NCBI GenBank assembly: GCA_041580375.1
Contig: JBFGDZ010000008.1
Coordinates: forward strand, 1 to 41,057
Reading direction: 5' to 3'
Source of the DNA: JAPUIN01 sp041580375
Lineage (GTDB): Bacteria > Acidobacteriota > Polarisedimenticolia > Gp22-AA2
Length of the DNA stretch: 41,057 nt
This document shows, one piece after another, positions 16,416 through 23,745 of this stretch; within the stretch, counting starts at the first letter, position 1; each line of letters starts with the position of its first letter. The position numbers and the translations under genes are program-made. The notes beneath the pieces are model-generated. The model saw only the letters and a list, made by a program, of their open reading frames with translations. It did not search any database and was not told the origin of the DNA.

Positions 16416-17174
16416 TCAAACTGCGGCGCAGAAGCCCGCGTCGCGCAGAGCGGATGGCGCAATCCGCCCGTCGTGCAGCGCGCTCGCCAGGAGCGCGCCG
16501 GCGAATCCGCACTCCCGCAGAAAGATCAGGTCGTCGATCCCCCTGACGCCGCCGCCGGCGAGCAGCTCCATCCCCGGAGCGGCATCCCGCAGCCGCCGGA
16601 GCCGCTCACGAGGCGGGCCCGCGTACGTGCCGACGCGGGCCAGGGCGAGCAGCAGCGCGCGCCGGAAACCGCGGCGCTCCGCCTCGCGGAGCAGGTCCCG
16701 TTCCTCCATGCGCGCGATGTCGGGGGCGCGCGCCACGAGGCCGGTCGCCGCCAAGTCGACGCCCAGGATCGCCCGATCCCCCGCGGGGCCGGCCGGCTCG
16801 AGCGCCGCGAGGGAGTCGAGCGTCTCGGTCGCCACGATCGGATCGATCCGCGCCGCGGCGGGCGCGCCGGGGATCCCACCGGCCCGGCGGGCTCCTGCGT
16901 CCAGGATGAGGCGCAGCCCGGGATCGGCGTCGAGCATCGCGGCGACGCGATCGTCGTTCGCGCCCGTATCCTCGATCCGATCGAGATCGGCCACGTAGAT
17001 CCACGTCGCGCCGATTTCCCGGCGATAGACGCTCACCAGCGCGAGCGGGTCGGCGGGGTCGCCGCCGCCCCGATCGAAAAGGCGGGATCGTACGGGACGA
17101 TAGGTCCGCCGCTCGCCCCCGGCGCCGGTGACCGCGCGCCCTCCGCGCAGATCGATCACGGGTATAATCCGCAC
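16416..17174 (-). CDS. HisA-related TIM-barrel protein of the H4MPT/methylofuran cluster
   Basis: 252 residues from a GTG start (codons read MRIIPVIDLRGG). It resembles the HisA/HisF barrel family, and HisA-related proteins (COG1411 type) are known companions of H4MPT genes in methylotrophs and methanogens. The first catalytic-type Asp is kept (Asp8) and a second lies at about Asp140 (GVDLAATG). The C-terminal phosphate loop is intact (LLAGGGVRG, about 203-211), but the N-terminal one is changed to LDAGARR (about 91-97). Loss of one phosphate site argues against true HisA, whose substrate has two phosphates, and there are no other his genes here. Reaction unknown. Divergent from the mfnD-like gene, 57 bp apart. 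Confidence 0.8.
   Translation of the reverse strand: MRIIPVIDLRGGRAVTGAGGERRTYRPVRSRLFDRGGGDPADPLALVSVYRREIGATWIYVADLDRIEDTGANDDRVAAMLDADPGLRLILDAGARRAGGIPGAPAAARIDPIVATETLDSLAALEPAGPAGDRAILGVDLAATGLVARAPDIARMEERDLLREAERRGFRRALLLALARVGTYAGPPRERLRRLRDAAPGMELLAGGGVRGIDDLIFLRECGFAGALLASALHDGRIAPSALRDAGFCAAV
17163..17168 (+). promoter_or_regulatory. possible -10 element for the mfnD-like gene
   Basis: A perfect TATAAT on the plus strand, rare in such GC-rich DNA, lies 64 bp before the mfnD-like ATG. No recognisable -35 box sits 16-19 bp upstream, and the hexamer falls within codons of the divergent HisA-like gene (Ile-Ile), so it may be chance. Confidence 0.3.
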
Positions 17175-17231
17175 CCCCGCCTCCCCTCCGGGACGCAGCG
17201 CGGGCCGCGTCGCCGGCCCGGAGATTCTGTC

Positions 17232-18368
17232 ATGACGATCCTCCTGATGGAGCACCTCACCTCGGTTCCCGGCGCGGAGTGTCCCGCCGGACTGATCGGC
17301 GAGGGACGCGCCATGCGGGACGCCCTCCTGGCCGATCTGCTCGCCCTGCGCGGAGTGCGGATCGTCCTCCTCCGCCGCCGCGAGCACGCCGTGCCGGCTC
17401 ATCCGCGGCTGCGGCAGGTCGATCCCGGCGGGCGACGCGCGGCGCGCCTCCGCGCTCTCGCTCGCGAGGTCGACGCGGTCCTCCTCATCGCGCCGGAGGG
17501 GGGAGGGCTGCTGGCGCGCCTCTGCCGGGTGGTCGAGCGGGCAGGACGTCTCCTTCTCGGACCGTCCTCGTCCGCCGTGCGGCTCGCCGCCGACAAATGG
17601 CGGCTCGATCGGATCCTGCGCGCCGCGGGGATCCCGACGCCTCGCACCGTCCTCCTGCGGCGGACCGGGGCCGCCGCGGCGCTGCGCCGCCGGGAGCGCC
17701 CGTTCGTTCTGAAGCCGCGCGACGGCTTCGGCAGCCTCGGCGTGACGATCATCGGCCGGGGCGATCCGATCGGGCCGGCGTTGGAATCGGTCCGGAGCGC
17801 CACAGGCCGATCCGACCTGCTCGCCCAGGATTTCATCGAGGGAGACGCGGCGAGCGTTTCGGTGCTCGCCGGCGAGGGTCTCGACGGCACGAGCGCCGGT
17901 ATCGTTCCGCTGGGCCTCAACCGCCAGCGCATCGCCGGAGGACGGCGTCCCGTCTACCTCGGCGGAGAGTCCGGCTGGCGCCATCCGATGGAAGAGGCGG
18001 CGGAGGGAATCGCCCGGGACGCGGTGCGGGCACTCGTGCGGGCGGCCCCCGGGTGCCGCGGCTACCTGGGCGTCGATCTGATCCTGGGCCCGGCCGGACC
18101 CGTGGTCCTCGAGATCAACCCGCGCATCACGACATCCTACCTGGGCCTGCGGCGCGTCCTGCGACCGAACCTCGCGGGGCTGCTGCGGGCCGCCGTTCTC
18201 GGCGCATCTCTCCCGCGCATGCTCCGGATCGATGGGAGATGCCGGTACGATACGGCGGGCAGGACGATCAGGATGCGTACCGCGGGATCGCGCGGGGGCC
18301 TGCCCCGCGCAGACGGGATTCGAGCATGCCGGAATACTTCGGCTGGGACATCGGCGGCGTCCATCTGA
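17232..18368 (+). CDS. ATP-grasp ligase, MfnD-like (methylofuran biosynthesis)
   Basis: 378 residues from the ATG at 17232. An ATP-grasp enzyme of the COG1821 type. Motifs: ADKWRLDRILRAAGIPTPRTVLL (start of the ATP-grasp core, about 120-142), PFVLKPRDGFGSLGVTII (about 157-174, Lys and glycine loop for ATP) and LEINPRITTSYLGLRR (about 295-310, Mg-binding Glu/Asn). In Methanocaldococcus the relative MfnD joins glutamate to tyramine for methanofuran. In bacterial methylofuran the acceptor may be tyrosine, so I infer an amino-acid/glutamate ligase role. It overlaps the next gene by 43 nt, strong evidence of one operon. Confidence 0.8.
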   Translation: MTILLMEHLTSVPGAECPAGLIGEGRAMRDALLADLLALRGVRIVLLRRREHAVPAHPRLRQVDPGGRRAARLRALAREVDAVLLIAPEGGGLLARLCRVVERAGRLLLGPSSSAVRLAADKWRLDRILRAAGIPTPRTVLLRRTGAAAALRRRERPFVLKPRDGFGSLGVTIIGRGDPIGPALESVRSATGRSDLLAQDFIEGDAASVSVLAGEGLDGTSAGIVPLGLNRQRIAGGRRPVYLGGESGWRHPMEEAAEGIARDAVRALVRAAPGCRGYLGVDLILGPAGPVVLEINPRITTSYLGLRRVLRPNLAGLLRAAVLGASLPRMLRIDGRCRYDTAGRTIRMRTAGSRGGLPRADGIRACRNTSAGTSAASI

Positions 18369-19420
18369 AGCAGTCGCGTCTCACGTTCGATTCGGAGGGT
18401 CGCGGCGCGCTGCGGACGGCGATCGAGCCGTTCGAGATCTGGAAGGCGCCCGGCTCCCTCGCGGAGAGGCTGTCGGCGATGCTGGAGCGCCCGGAACCGG
18501 CCGCGGGTTGGATGAATCCCGATCGCGGCGGCGTTGCGGGCGTCCGGCACGCCGTCACGATGACCGCCGAGCTGTCGGATGTTTTCCCCTCCCGGGCGGA
18601 GGGGGTCCGGAGCGTGCTGCGGGCCTGCGCCGAGGCGCTCGGGGAGGAGACTTTCCGCGTCTTCACGCTGGACGGGGATCTGATCGGTCCCGGGATCGCG
18701 ATGGAGAGGCCGATGATCGCGGCGGCGGCGAACTGGGCCGCCACCGCGCACCTCGTCGCAGGCCGGGCCGGTCCGTCGATCCTCATCGACGTCGGGAGCA
18801 CGACGACCGACATCATCCCGATCGGCCCGGAGGGGCCGGCCCCCGCCGCGCGGGACGACACCGGGCGGCTGATGACGGGCGAGCTCGTCTACACCGGCGC
18901 CCTGCGCACACCCCCGTCGAGCCTCACCGGGACGGTTCCGCTGCGTGGCGGGCTGTGCCGCATCGCCTGCGAGCAGTTCTGCATCATGGCGGACGCCTAT
19001 CTCGTCCTCGGCCGAATCGGGCCGGCCGATTACACGGTTCCCACGCCGGACGGCCGCGGCCGCAGCCGTCGCGAGGCGGCGGCGCGCCTCGCGCGGCTCG
19101 TCTGCGCCGACGCGGACGATCTCGACGGACGGGAGATCGGGGCGATCGCGCAACACCTCGAGCGCCGTCAGATCGACCGGATCGCCGGTGCGCTCGGGGA
19201 GGTCGCCGCGCGCCACCCGGAGCTGGCCGGGCGGCCGGTCATCGTCGCGGGGGCCGGCGCCTTCGTCGCGCGCGATGCGGCCGCGCGCGCGGGGCGGGAG
19301 GCGAGGCGTCTCCAGGCGCTCGTCCCCGGGGTGGCGGGGGAGAACTGGGATCGGGCCGCGCCCAGCGCAGCGCTGGCGCTCCTCCTGGCGGGCGAGCGCG
19401 CCGGAGCCGCGCGTGCGTGA
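18326..19420 (+). CDS. H4MPT-linked C1-pathway protein, MfnF-like (ASKHA fold)
   Basis: 364 residues of the hydantoinase/ASKHA-like family named in databases as H4MPT-linked C1 transfer pathway protein (COG1548 type). It has the phosphate-loop motif GWDIGGVHLK at the N-terminus (about 5-14), the second loop ILIDVGSTTTDIIPI (about 152-166), MTGELVYTGALRTP (about 183-196) and VIVAGAGAF near 309. In Methanocaldococcus I believe MfnF of this family condenses the furan diphosphate with gamma-glutamyl-tyramine to give the methanofuran core. Flanked by MfnD-like and MfnE-like genes, it fits the same step for methylofuran. Starts inside the upstream gene. Confidence 0.8.
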   Translation: MPEYFGWDIGGVHLKQSRLTFDSEGRGALRTAIEPFEIWKAPGSLAERLSAMLERPEPAAGWMNPDRGGVAGVRHAVTMTAELSDVFPSRAEGVRSVLRACAEALGEETFRVFTLDGDLIGPGIAMERPMIAAAANWAATAHLVAGRAGPSILIDVGSTTTDIIPIGPEGPAPAARDDTGRLMTGELVYTGALRTPPSSLTGTVPLRGGLCRIACEQFCIMADAYLVLGRIGPADYTVPTPDGRGRSRREAAARLARLVCADADDLDGREIGAIAQHLERRQIDRIAGALGEVAARHPELAGRPVIVAGAGAFVARDAAARAGREARRLQALVPGVAGENWDRAAPSAALALLLAGERAGAARA

Positions 19421-19466
19421 GCCGGGCGACGGGGCGGGCGTGACGGCTCGGCGATCGCGGACGCGC

Positions 19467-20315
19467 ATGCGCTGGCACGCGGTCGTCAAAGTCGGCGGCA
19501 GTCTCGGACGCGGCCGACGACTCCGATCGCTCATGGCGGCGCTCGAGCGGCTGGCGGTCCGCGGGCCGATCCTCGTCCTGCCGGGCGGGGGCGTGTTCGC
19601 CGATCTCGTCCGATCGGAACGGCGCCGGCTCCGCCTGCCGGCGCCGGCGGCGCACGACATGGCTCTGCGCGCGATGGATCAATACGGCCTGCTGCTCGCC
19701 GCCCTCTCGCCACGCGCCCGGGCGGTCCGCGATCCGGGCGAGGCCGCCCGCGCCGCCCGCGCGGGGAGGCTGCCGATCCTGCTCGCTTCCTCGCTCATCG
19801 AGGGGGAGCGTCGGCTTCAGAAGACCTTCCGCGTGACCTCCGACTCGATCGCGGCGTTCATCGCGGGCCGGATCGGCGCCGCGCGCCTGGTGCTCCTCAA
19901 GAGCGTCGCCGGCGTGACCGGCCGCGTGCCGGATCGCGCGTCGGCGTTCCGGCTGGCGCGGCGCGGCGTCGTCGATCCCCTCTTCCCTTCGCTCATGCCG
20001 GCCGGCGCGGAGACCTGGATCCTGGACGGGAGGCGTCCGGCGGCGGTGGGGAGGCTGCTTCGCGATCAGACGGAGAGGCGCCGGCGCCCGGCGCCGTTGC
20101 GCATGGCGAGACGGAAGGCGGCGAGACGGCCGGCGCTCAGAGCGCCCCGGCGCCGGCCGCGATCGCAGAGGGAAGCGCGGGCGCCGATCAGGTCCGGCCC
20201 GATCTTGAGCAGGATGGGGAGATCCTCCGGTCCGATCGAGCCGGCCAGAGCGCAGAGGAGCCGGCGGCGGCGGCACGCCCCGACGAAGCGGCGCAGATCG
20301 GCCGGATCGAGGTGA
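19467..20315 (+). CDS. amino-acid-kinase-family protein, MfnE-like, with antisense-overlapping tail
   Basis: About 282 residues from the ATG at 19467; GTG codons at 19440 and 19413 are alternative starts, the latter overlapping the mfnF-like stop. The kinase-fold core (about 1-210) has VVKVGGSLG at the N-terminus, ILVLPGGGVFADLVR (about 33-47) and LLKSVAGVTG (about 145). Relatives (COG2054 type) include MfnE, which phosphorylates (5-aminomethyl-furan-3-yl)methyl phosphate to the diphosphate. After about residue 205 the chain becomes a basic Arg/Pro-rich tail of about 75 residues that is simply the reverse of the mfnB gene. The true stop may have been lost; the tail probably has no conserved role. 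Confidence 0.75.
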   Translation: MRWHAVVKVGGSLGRGRRLRSLMAALERLAVRGPILVLPGGGVFADLVRSERRRLRLPAPAAHDMALRAMDQYGLLLAALSPRARAVRDPGEAARAARAGRLPILLASSLIEGERRLQKTFRVTSDSIAAFIAGRIGAARLVLLKSVAGVTGRVPDRASAFRLARRGVVDPLFPSLMPAGAETWILDGRRPAAVGRLLRDQTERRRRPAPLRMARRKAARRPALRAPRRRPRSQREARAPIRSGPILSRMGRSSGPIEPARAQRSRRRRHAPTKRRRSAGSR

Positions 20316-20917
20316 TCCAGAAGGGTCGCGCCGTCCTTGGTCGCCGTGTCGATGAGGCAGCCGTCCGCCTCCGACGCCTCGGCCACGTCCGGCAGCGCCT
20401 CCGGCGGCAGGGCCCCGATCCGCGCCCCCTCGGCATACGCGCCCGCGACGACGAGAATCCCCGGCGACACCGAGCGGGCCGCCCGCGCCACGGCGCGGAT
20501 CAGCGCGATCGCCTCGATCTCGCTCGCCGTGCCGCGCACGCCGACCTTGACGACGTCGACGCCGCACGCCGCCGCGCCGGCAGCCGCCAGCGCGAGGGTG
20601 CCGGGCAGGCCGGGGGCGTCCCCCAGCGCGGCGCTCACCGGCACGCGGCCCGCAGCCGCCAGCGGCCCCGGAGCGCGGCGGACGGACGATCGCGATCGGG
20701 CGACGGCGACGATCGATCGCAGGGTCGCGGGCTCGCAGGCGCCCAGCGATCCCTCGCGGGGGTTCTTGACGTCCAGCACGTCGGCGCCGCCCGCGAGCGC
20801 CACGGCCGCCTCGTCGGGATCGGCCACGCTGACCAGAAGCAGGGGGAGCGCGCCGGCGCTCCGCCCGTACGGCCGCGGAACGGACGGACTCCGCTCGAGG
20901 ACCCGGCGTCCGCGCAT
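20066..20917 (-). CDS. mfnB: (5-formylfuran-3-yl)methyl phosphate synthase
   Basis: 283 residues from the ATG at 20917 (GGAGCGAGG just upstream on the minus strand). MfnB converts two glyceraldehyde 3-phosphates into the furan phosphate of methanofuran, using an aldolase-type TIM barrel. The three functional lysines of the M. jannaschii enzyme have likely counterparts: Lys51 in DVLDVKNPREGSLGA, Lys124 in VDVVKVGVRG and Lys194 in IDTATKDGATLLDHL; the spacing of the last two (70) equals that of the archaeal pair. About 23 extra N-terminal residues precede the barrel. The 3' 250 bp are antisense to the MfnE-like ORF. Divergent from fae. Confidence 0.9.
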   Translation of the reverse strand: MRGRRVLERSPSVPRPYGRSAGALPLLLVSVADPDEAAVALAGGADVLDVKNPREGSLGACEPATLRSIVAVARSRSSVRRAPGPLAAAGRVPVSAALGDAPGLPGTLALAAAGAAACGVDVVKVGVRGTASEIEAIALIRAVARAARSVSPGILVVAGAYAEGARIGALPPEALPDVAEASEADGCLIDTATKDGATLLDHLDPADLRRFVGACRRRRLLCALAGSIGPEDLPILLKIGPDLIGARASLCDRGRRRGALSAGRLAAFRLAMRNGAGRRRLSV

Positions 20918-20946
20918 TGACCTCGCTCCGGACGGTGTGCTAATAA
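20917..20946 (+). promoter_or_regulatory. predicted sigma70 promoter of the fae operon
   Basis: -35 TTGACC (20917-20922), 18 bp spacer, AT-rich -10 region TAATAA(T) starting at 20941. The -35 overlaps the divergent mfnB start codon. Predicted leader about 108 nt, ending with GGAGG 6 nt before the fae ATG. Confidence 0.65.
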
Positions 20947-21060
20947 TTCTCCCGTTCATCAGTTTCTCAGCCATCGCAAGGCGTGATCGGCGGGCCTGCG
21001 CGGCCTCATTCGTCGCCGCCATGGCGCGTCGCACTCTAACGTTCCAGCAGGAGGCTCCGC

Positions 21061-21555
21061 ATGAAAGACATCCTCATCGGTGAATCGCTCGTCGGAGACG
21101 GCAATGAGGTCGCTCATATCGATCTCCTGATCGGCCCCAAGAACGGACCGGTCGGCACGGCCTTCGCCCAGGGTCTCGTCAACCAGAACCAGGGCCACAC
21201 CGCCCTGCTGGCGGTGCTCGAGCCGAACCTGCTCGCGAAGCCGGCCACCCTGATGATGAACAAGGTGACGATCAAGGGCGCCAACCAGGCGGTGCAGATG
21301 TTCGGACCGGCGCAGGCCGCGGTCGCGAAGGCGGTGGCCGATTCCGTCGCCGACGGCATCATACCGCAGGCGGAGGCGGAGAACCTGGTCTGCATCGTCG
21401 GCGTGTTCATCCACTGGGAAGCGAAGGACAACAAGAAGATCTACGACTACAACTACAAGGCGACGAAGGAATCGATCGCGCGCGCCATGCGGAACGAGCC
21501 GTCCGCCAAGCACGTGACCGAGCGCAAGGACAAGGCGAAGCACCCGTTCGCCTGA
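21061..21555 (+). CDS. fae: formaldehyde-activating enzyme
   Basis: Condenses formaldehyde with tetrahydromethanopterin to methylene-H4MPT, the entry step of the pathway and a formaldehyde detoxification route. 164 residues, normal length. Highly conserved motifs: GEALVGDGNEVAHIDL-like N-terminus here GESLVGDGNEVAHIDLLIG with the catalytic His (about residue 19), TLMMNKVTIKGANQAVQMFGPAQAAVA (about 62-87), VGVFIHWEA and the C-terminal HPFA. All the usual positions are present, so it is likely active as a true Fae rather than a diverged paralogue. First gene of an eight-gene run; ideal ribosome binding site (GGAGG, 6 nt). Confidence 0.98.
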   Translation: MKDILIGESLVGDGNEVAHIDLLIGPKNGPVGTAFAQGLVNQNQGHTALLAVLEPNLLAKPATLMMNKVTIKGANQAVQMFGPAQAAVAKAVADSVADGIIPQAEAENLVCIVGVFIHWEAKDNKKIYDYNYKATKESIARAMRNEPSAKHVTERKDKAKHPFA

Positions 21556-21567
21556 GGCGGTCCGTCC

Positions 21568-22464
21568 GTGGAGAGAAAGAACCTTCTGTATCTCGTCTCC
21601 TCGGATCCGCACGTCAGCCCGTTCGACATCAACATGGCGTACGACGCCGGCTTCGACGCGGTCATCCCGTACGCGGGGATGGCCGCGTCGGCCGTCACGG
21701 GGCTGGTTCAGGACGTCATGTTCTCGCGCGGTCCGAAGGGGGCGCGGCACTCGTCGATTTTCTTCACCGGCTCCGATCTCGGGACCTCGGAGGAAATGCT
21801 CGCCGCGGCGCGCGAGGCGCTCTTCGATCCGTTCCGCGTCGGGCTGATGATCGATCCGCGCGGGGGCTATACCACGGCGGCGGCGCTGCTCGCCAAGGTG
21901 AGCGCCCTGAGCGCGACCGCCGGCCTCGGCGGTCTGCGCGATCGGACCGTGCTCGTGGCCGCCGGCACGGGCGGCGTCGGAAAGTCGGCGGCCGCCATGG
22001 CGGCACGGGACGGCGCCCGCGTCGTCCTGACATCCCGCAGACAGGAATCGGCGGCCGGCGCGGCGCGCCAGATCGCCGCGCTGTTCCAGGCCGAGGTCGA
22101 GCCGCGCGTCGCCGCGGGCGAGAAAGCGCTCGCCTCCCTCGCGGCGGAGGTTGACGTCATCCTCGCGACCGGCGCCGCCGGGGTGCGTCTGCTCTCGCGT
22201 GACGCCGTCATTTCGCTCAAGGGCCGCAAGATCGTGGCGGACGTCAACGCCGTTCCCCCCGGCGGGATCGAGGGACTCAAGCCCCAGGACGACGGATCGG
22301 AGATCGTCCCCGGCGTTTTTGGCCTCGGCGCCATGGCGATCGGCGGCCTGAAGTTCCGCATCGAATCGTCCCTGCTTCAGGATCTCATCCGGTTGGAGAC
22401 GCCGCCGGTGATCGACAGCAGGGCGGCCCGCGAGCGCGCCGGAAAGATCCTGACCGCGGGCTGA
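21568..22464 (+). CDS. mtdB: NAD(P)-dependent methylene-tetrahydromethanopterin dehydrogenase
   Basis: Oxidises methylene-H4MPT to methenyl-H4MPT, the step after Fae. 298 residues from a GTG start 12 bp after fae. The N-terminal pterin-binding part reads SSDPHVSPFDINMAYDAGFDAVIPY (about 9-33). The Rossmann domain has VLVAAGTGGVGKSAAAMAARDGARVVLTSR (about 128-157), and the C-terminal part has VADVNAVPPGGIEGLKP and FGLGAMAIGGLK. This matches the MtdA/MtdB family; the H4MPT setting (fae, mch) favours MtdB over the folate-active MtdA. Cofactor preference (NAD or NADP) cannot be read with certainty; SRRQ after strand 2 would tolerate NADP. Confidence 0.93.
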   Translation: MERKNLLYLVSSDPHVSPFDINMAYDAGFDAVIPYAGMAASAVTGLVQDVMFSRGPKGARHSSIFFTGSDLGTSEEMLAAAREALFDPFRVGLMIDPRGGYTTAAALLAKVSALSATAGLGGLRDRTVLVAAGTGGVGKSAAAMAARDGARVVLTSRRQESAAGAARQIAALFQAEVEPRVAAGEKALASLAAEVDVILATGAAGVRLLSRDAVISLKGRKIVADVNAVPPGGIEGLKPQDDGSEIVPGVFGLGAMAIGGLKFRIESSLLQDLIRLETPPVIDSRAARERAGKILTAG

Positions 22465-22466
22465 CG

Positions 22467-23702
22467 ATGCTCCGCCGGCCGGGCGGGACGCGGCTGCTCC
22501 TGCTCGGGGTGAGCGCGCGGGCGCTGGCGCGATCCGCTGCGGCCAGTCGGCCGGCGAGGGCCTCCTGGCCGGGCGGTCTCATCGTTCTGGACTATTTTGG
22601 CGACGCCGATCTCCGCGGCGCGCGCGCCCGGCCGCCCATCCGGATCCTCTCCCTCACGCGCGATCTCGATCTTCCCAGGAGCATCCGCTCGCTCGGCCTC
22701 GCCGCCCTCGATCTGTCCTGGGAGGCGGTGGCGTTCTCGGGCGGGCTCGAAAACCGCCCCGCGATCCTCGGACGCCTCGCCGCGCGCGGAAGCCTGCTGG
22801 GGAACGGCGCGGAGACGGTGCGCCGCGTGCGCGACCCGCGCGTGCTGTTCCCGTTTCTCTCACGCGCGTCGATCCCGCACGCCCCGACGGCGCCCCGGGC
22901 GCGGCGGGCGCCGCGGGAGCCCGGAGCGCGCTACGTCTGGAAGGCGGCGCGGTCGGGTTCGGGACGGCAGGTCCGCGAGGCCCGTCCGGGCGAGCCCCGA
23001 CCGCGCGGCCACTACCTGCAGCGGTTCGTCCGCGGCCCGGTCCTCTCCGCCGCTTTCGTCGCGGCGCGCGGACGCGCGGCGATCCTCGGCGTGAGCGAGC
23101 AGATCGTCGGATTCGGCGCGCTGGGGGGCGGCGGATACCGGTACGGCGGAAACATCGTGGGAACGGCTGCGGACCTGCTTCCGCCCCGCGCGCTGGACCG
23201 GATCCGATCGATGGCGGGAGCCCTGGCGGGCGAGTTCGGCCTGGCGGGCCTGAACGGGATCGATTTCGTCCTCGACGGAGGCGAGCCGCGGCTCATCGAG
23301 GTGAACCCGCGCTACACGGCGTCGATGGAGGTTCTGGAGGATCTCAGCGGACGCAACCTGTTCGACCTTCACCTCGATGCCGTGCTCTCGGGGCGCCTGC
23401 CGGAGGGCCCACTCGCGCCGCGCCGAGGGGCACCCCCTTACGTCGCCAAGGGCATCCTCTACGCCCGCCGTGAGGTGCGCGCCTGCGATCCCGGGATTCT
23501 GAGATCCCTCGGCTGCCGCGATCGCCCGCTCGCGGCCGAGCGCATCGCGCGCGGACAACCGATCTGCACCCTCATCGTCGCGGGACGGTCGCCCGCCGCG
23601 TGCCGGCGGGAGCTCGCGTCGCGCGCGTCGCTCGTACGGCGCGCCCTGTCGTCGCGCGCACCGGCGGGTCGTCCGCTTCCGGCCCATGCGGGTTCATGGT
23701 AA
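22467..23702 (+). CDS. ATP-grasp protein of the H4MPT cluster (COG2232-like)
   Basis: 411 residues, starting 2 bp after mtdB. It resembles the ATP-grasp ligases (biotin-carboxylase-related, COG2232 type) regularly found with H4MPT genes in methylotrophs. Visible: an N-terminal Rossmann-like half (LLLLGVSARALARSA), the ATP-grasp core with YVWKAARSGSGRQVREA (about 152-168) and the metal-binding LIEVNPRYTASMEVLE (about 272-287) after FGLAGLNGIDFVLDGG. The C-terminal 90 residues include YVAKGILYARREV, typical of this subgroup. Such enzymes form an amide or peptide bond with ATP; substrate unknown. It is the second of three ATP-grasp ligases in this cluster. Confidence 0.8.
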   Translation: MLRRPGGTRLLLLGVSARALARSAAASRPARASWPGGLIVLDYFGDADLRGARARPPIRILSLTRDLDLPRSIRSLGLAALDLSWEAVAFSGGLENRPAILGRLAARGSLLGNGAETVRRVRDPRVLFPFLSRASIPHAPTAPRARRAPREPGARYVWKAARSGSGRQVREARPGEPRPRGHYLQRFVRGPVLSAAFVAARGRAAILGVSEQIVGFGALGGGGYRYGGNIVGTAADLLPPRALDRIRSMAGALAGEFGLAGLNGIDFVLDGGEPRLIEVNPRYTASMEVLEDLSGRNLFDLHLDAVLSGRLPEGPLAPRRGAPPYVAKGILYARREVRACDPGILRSLGCRDRPLAAERIARGQPICTLIVAGRSPAACRRELASRASLVRRALSSRAPAGRPLPAHAGSW

Positions 23703-23745
23703 GCTGCAGAACGCAACGGACATTTCCATCGAACGCAGCGATCCG

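Noticed and set aside
16416..17174. Calling this gene true hisA (histidine synthesis)
   Set aside because: One phosphate-binding loop is altered, no his genes are nearby, and HisA-related proteins are a known companion of H4MPT genes.
21021..21083. 20-codon reading frame (ATG 21021) overlapping the fae start, a possible leader peptide
   Set aside because: Weak ribosome binding site, ordinary composition and overlap with the strong fae Shine-Dalgarno; nothing suggests attenuation.
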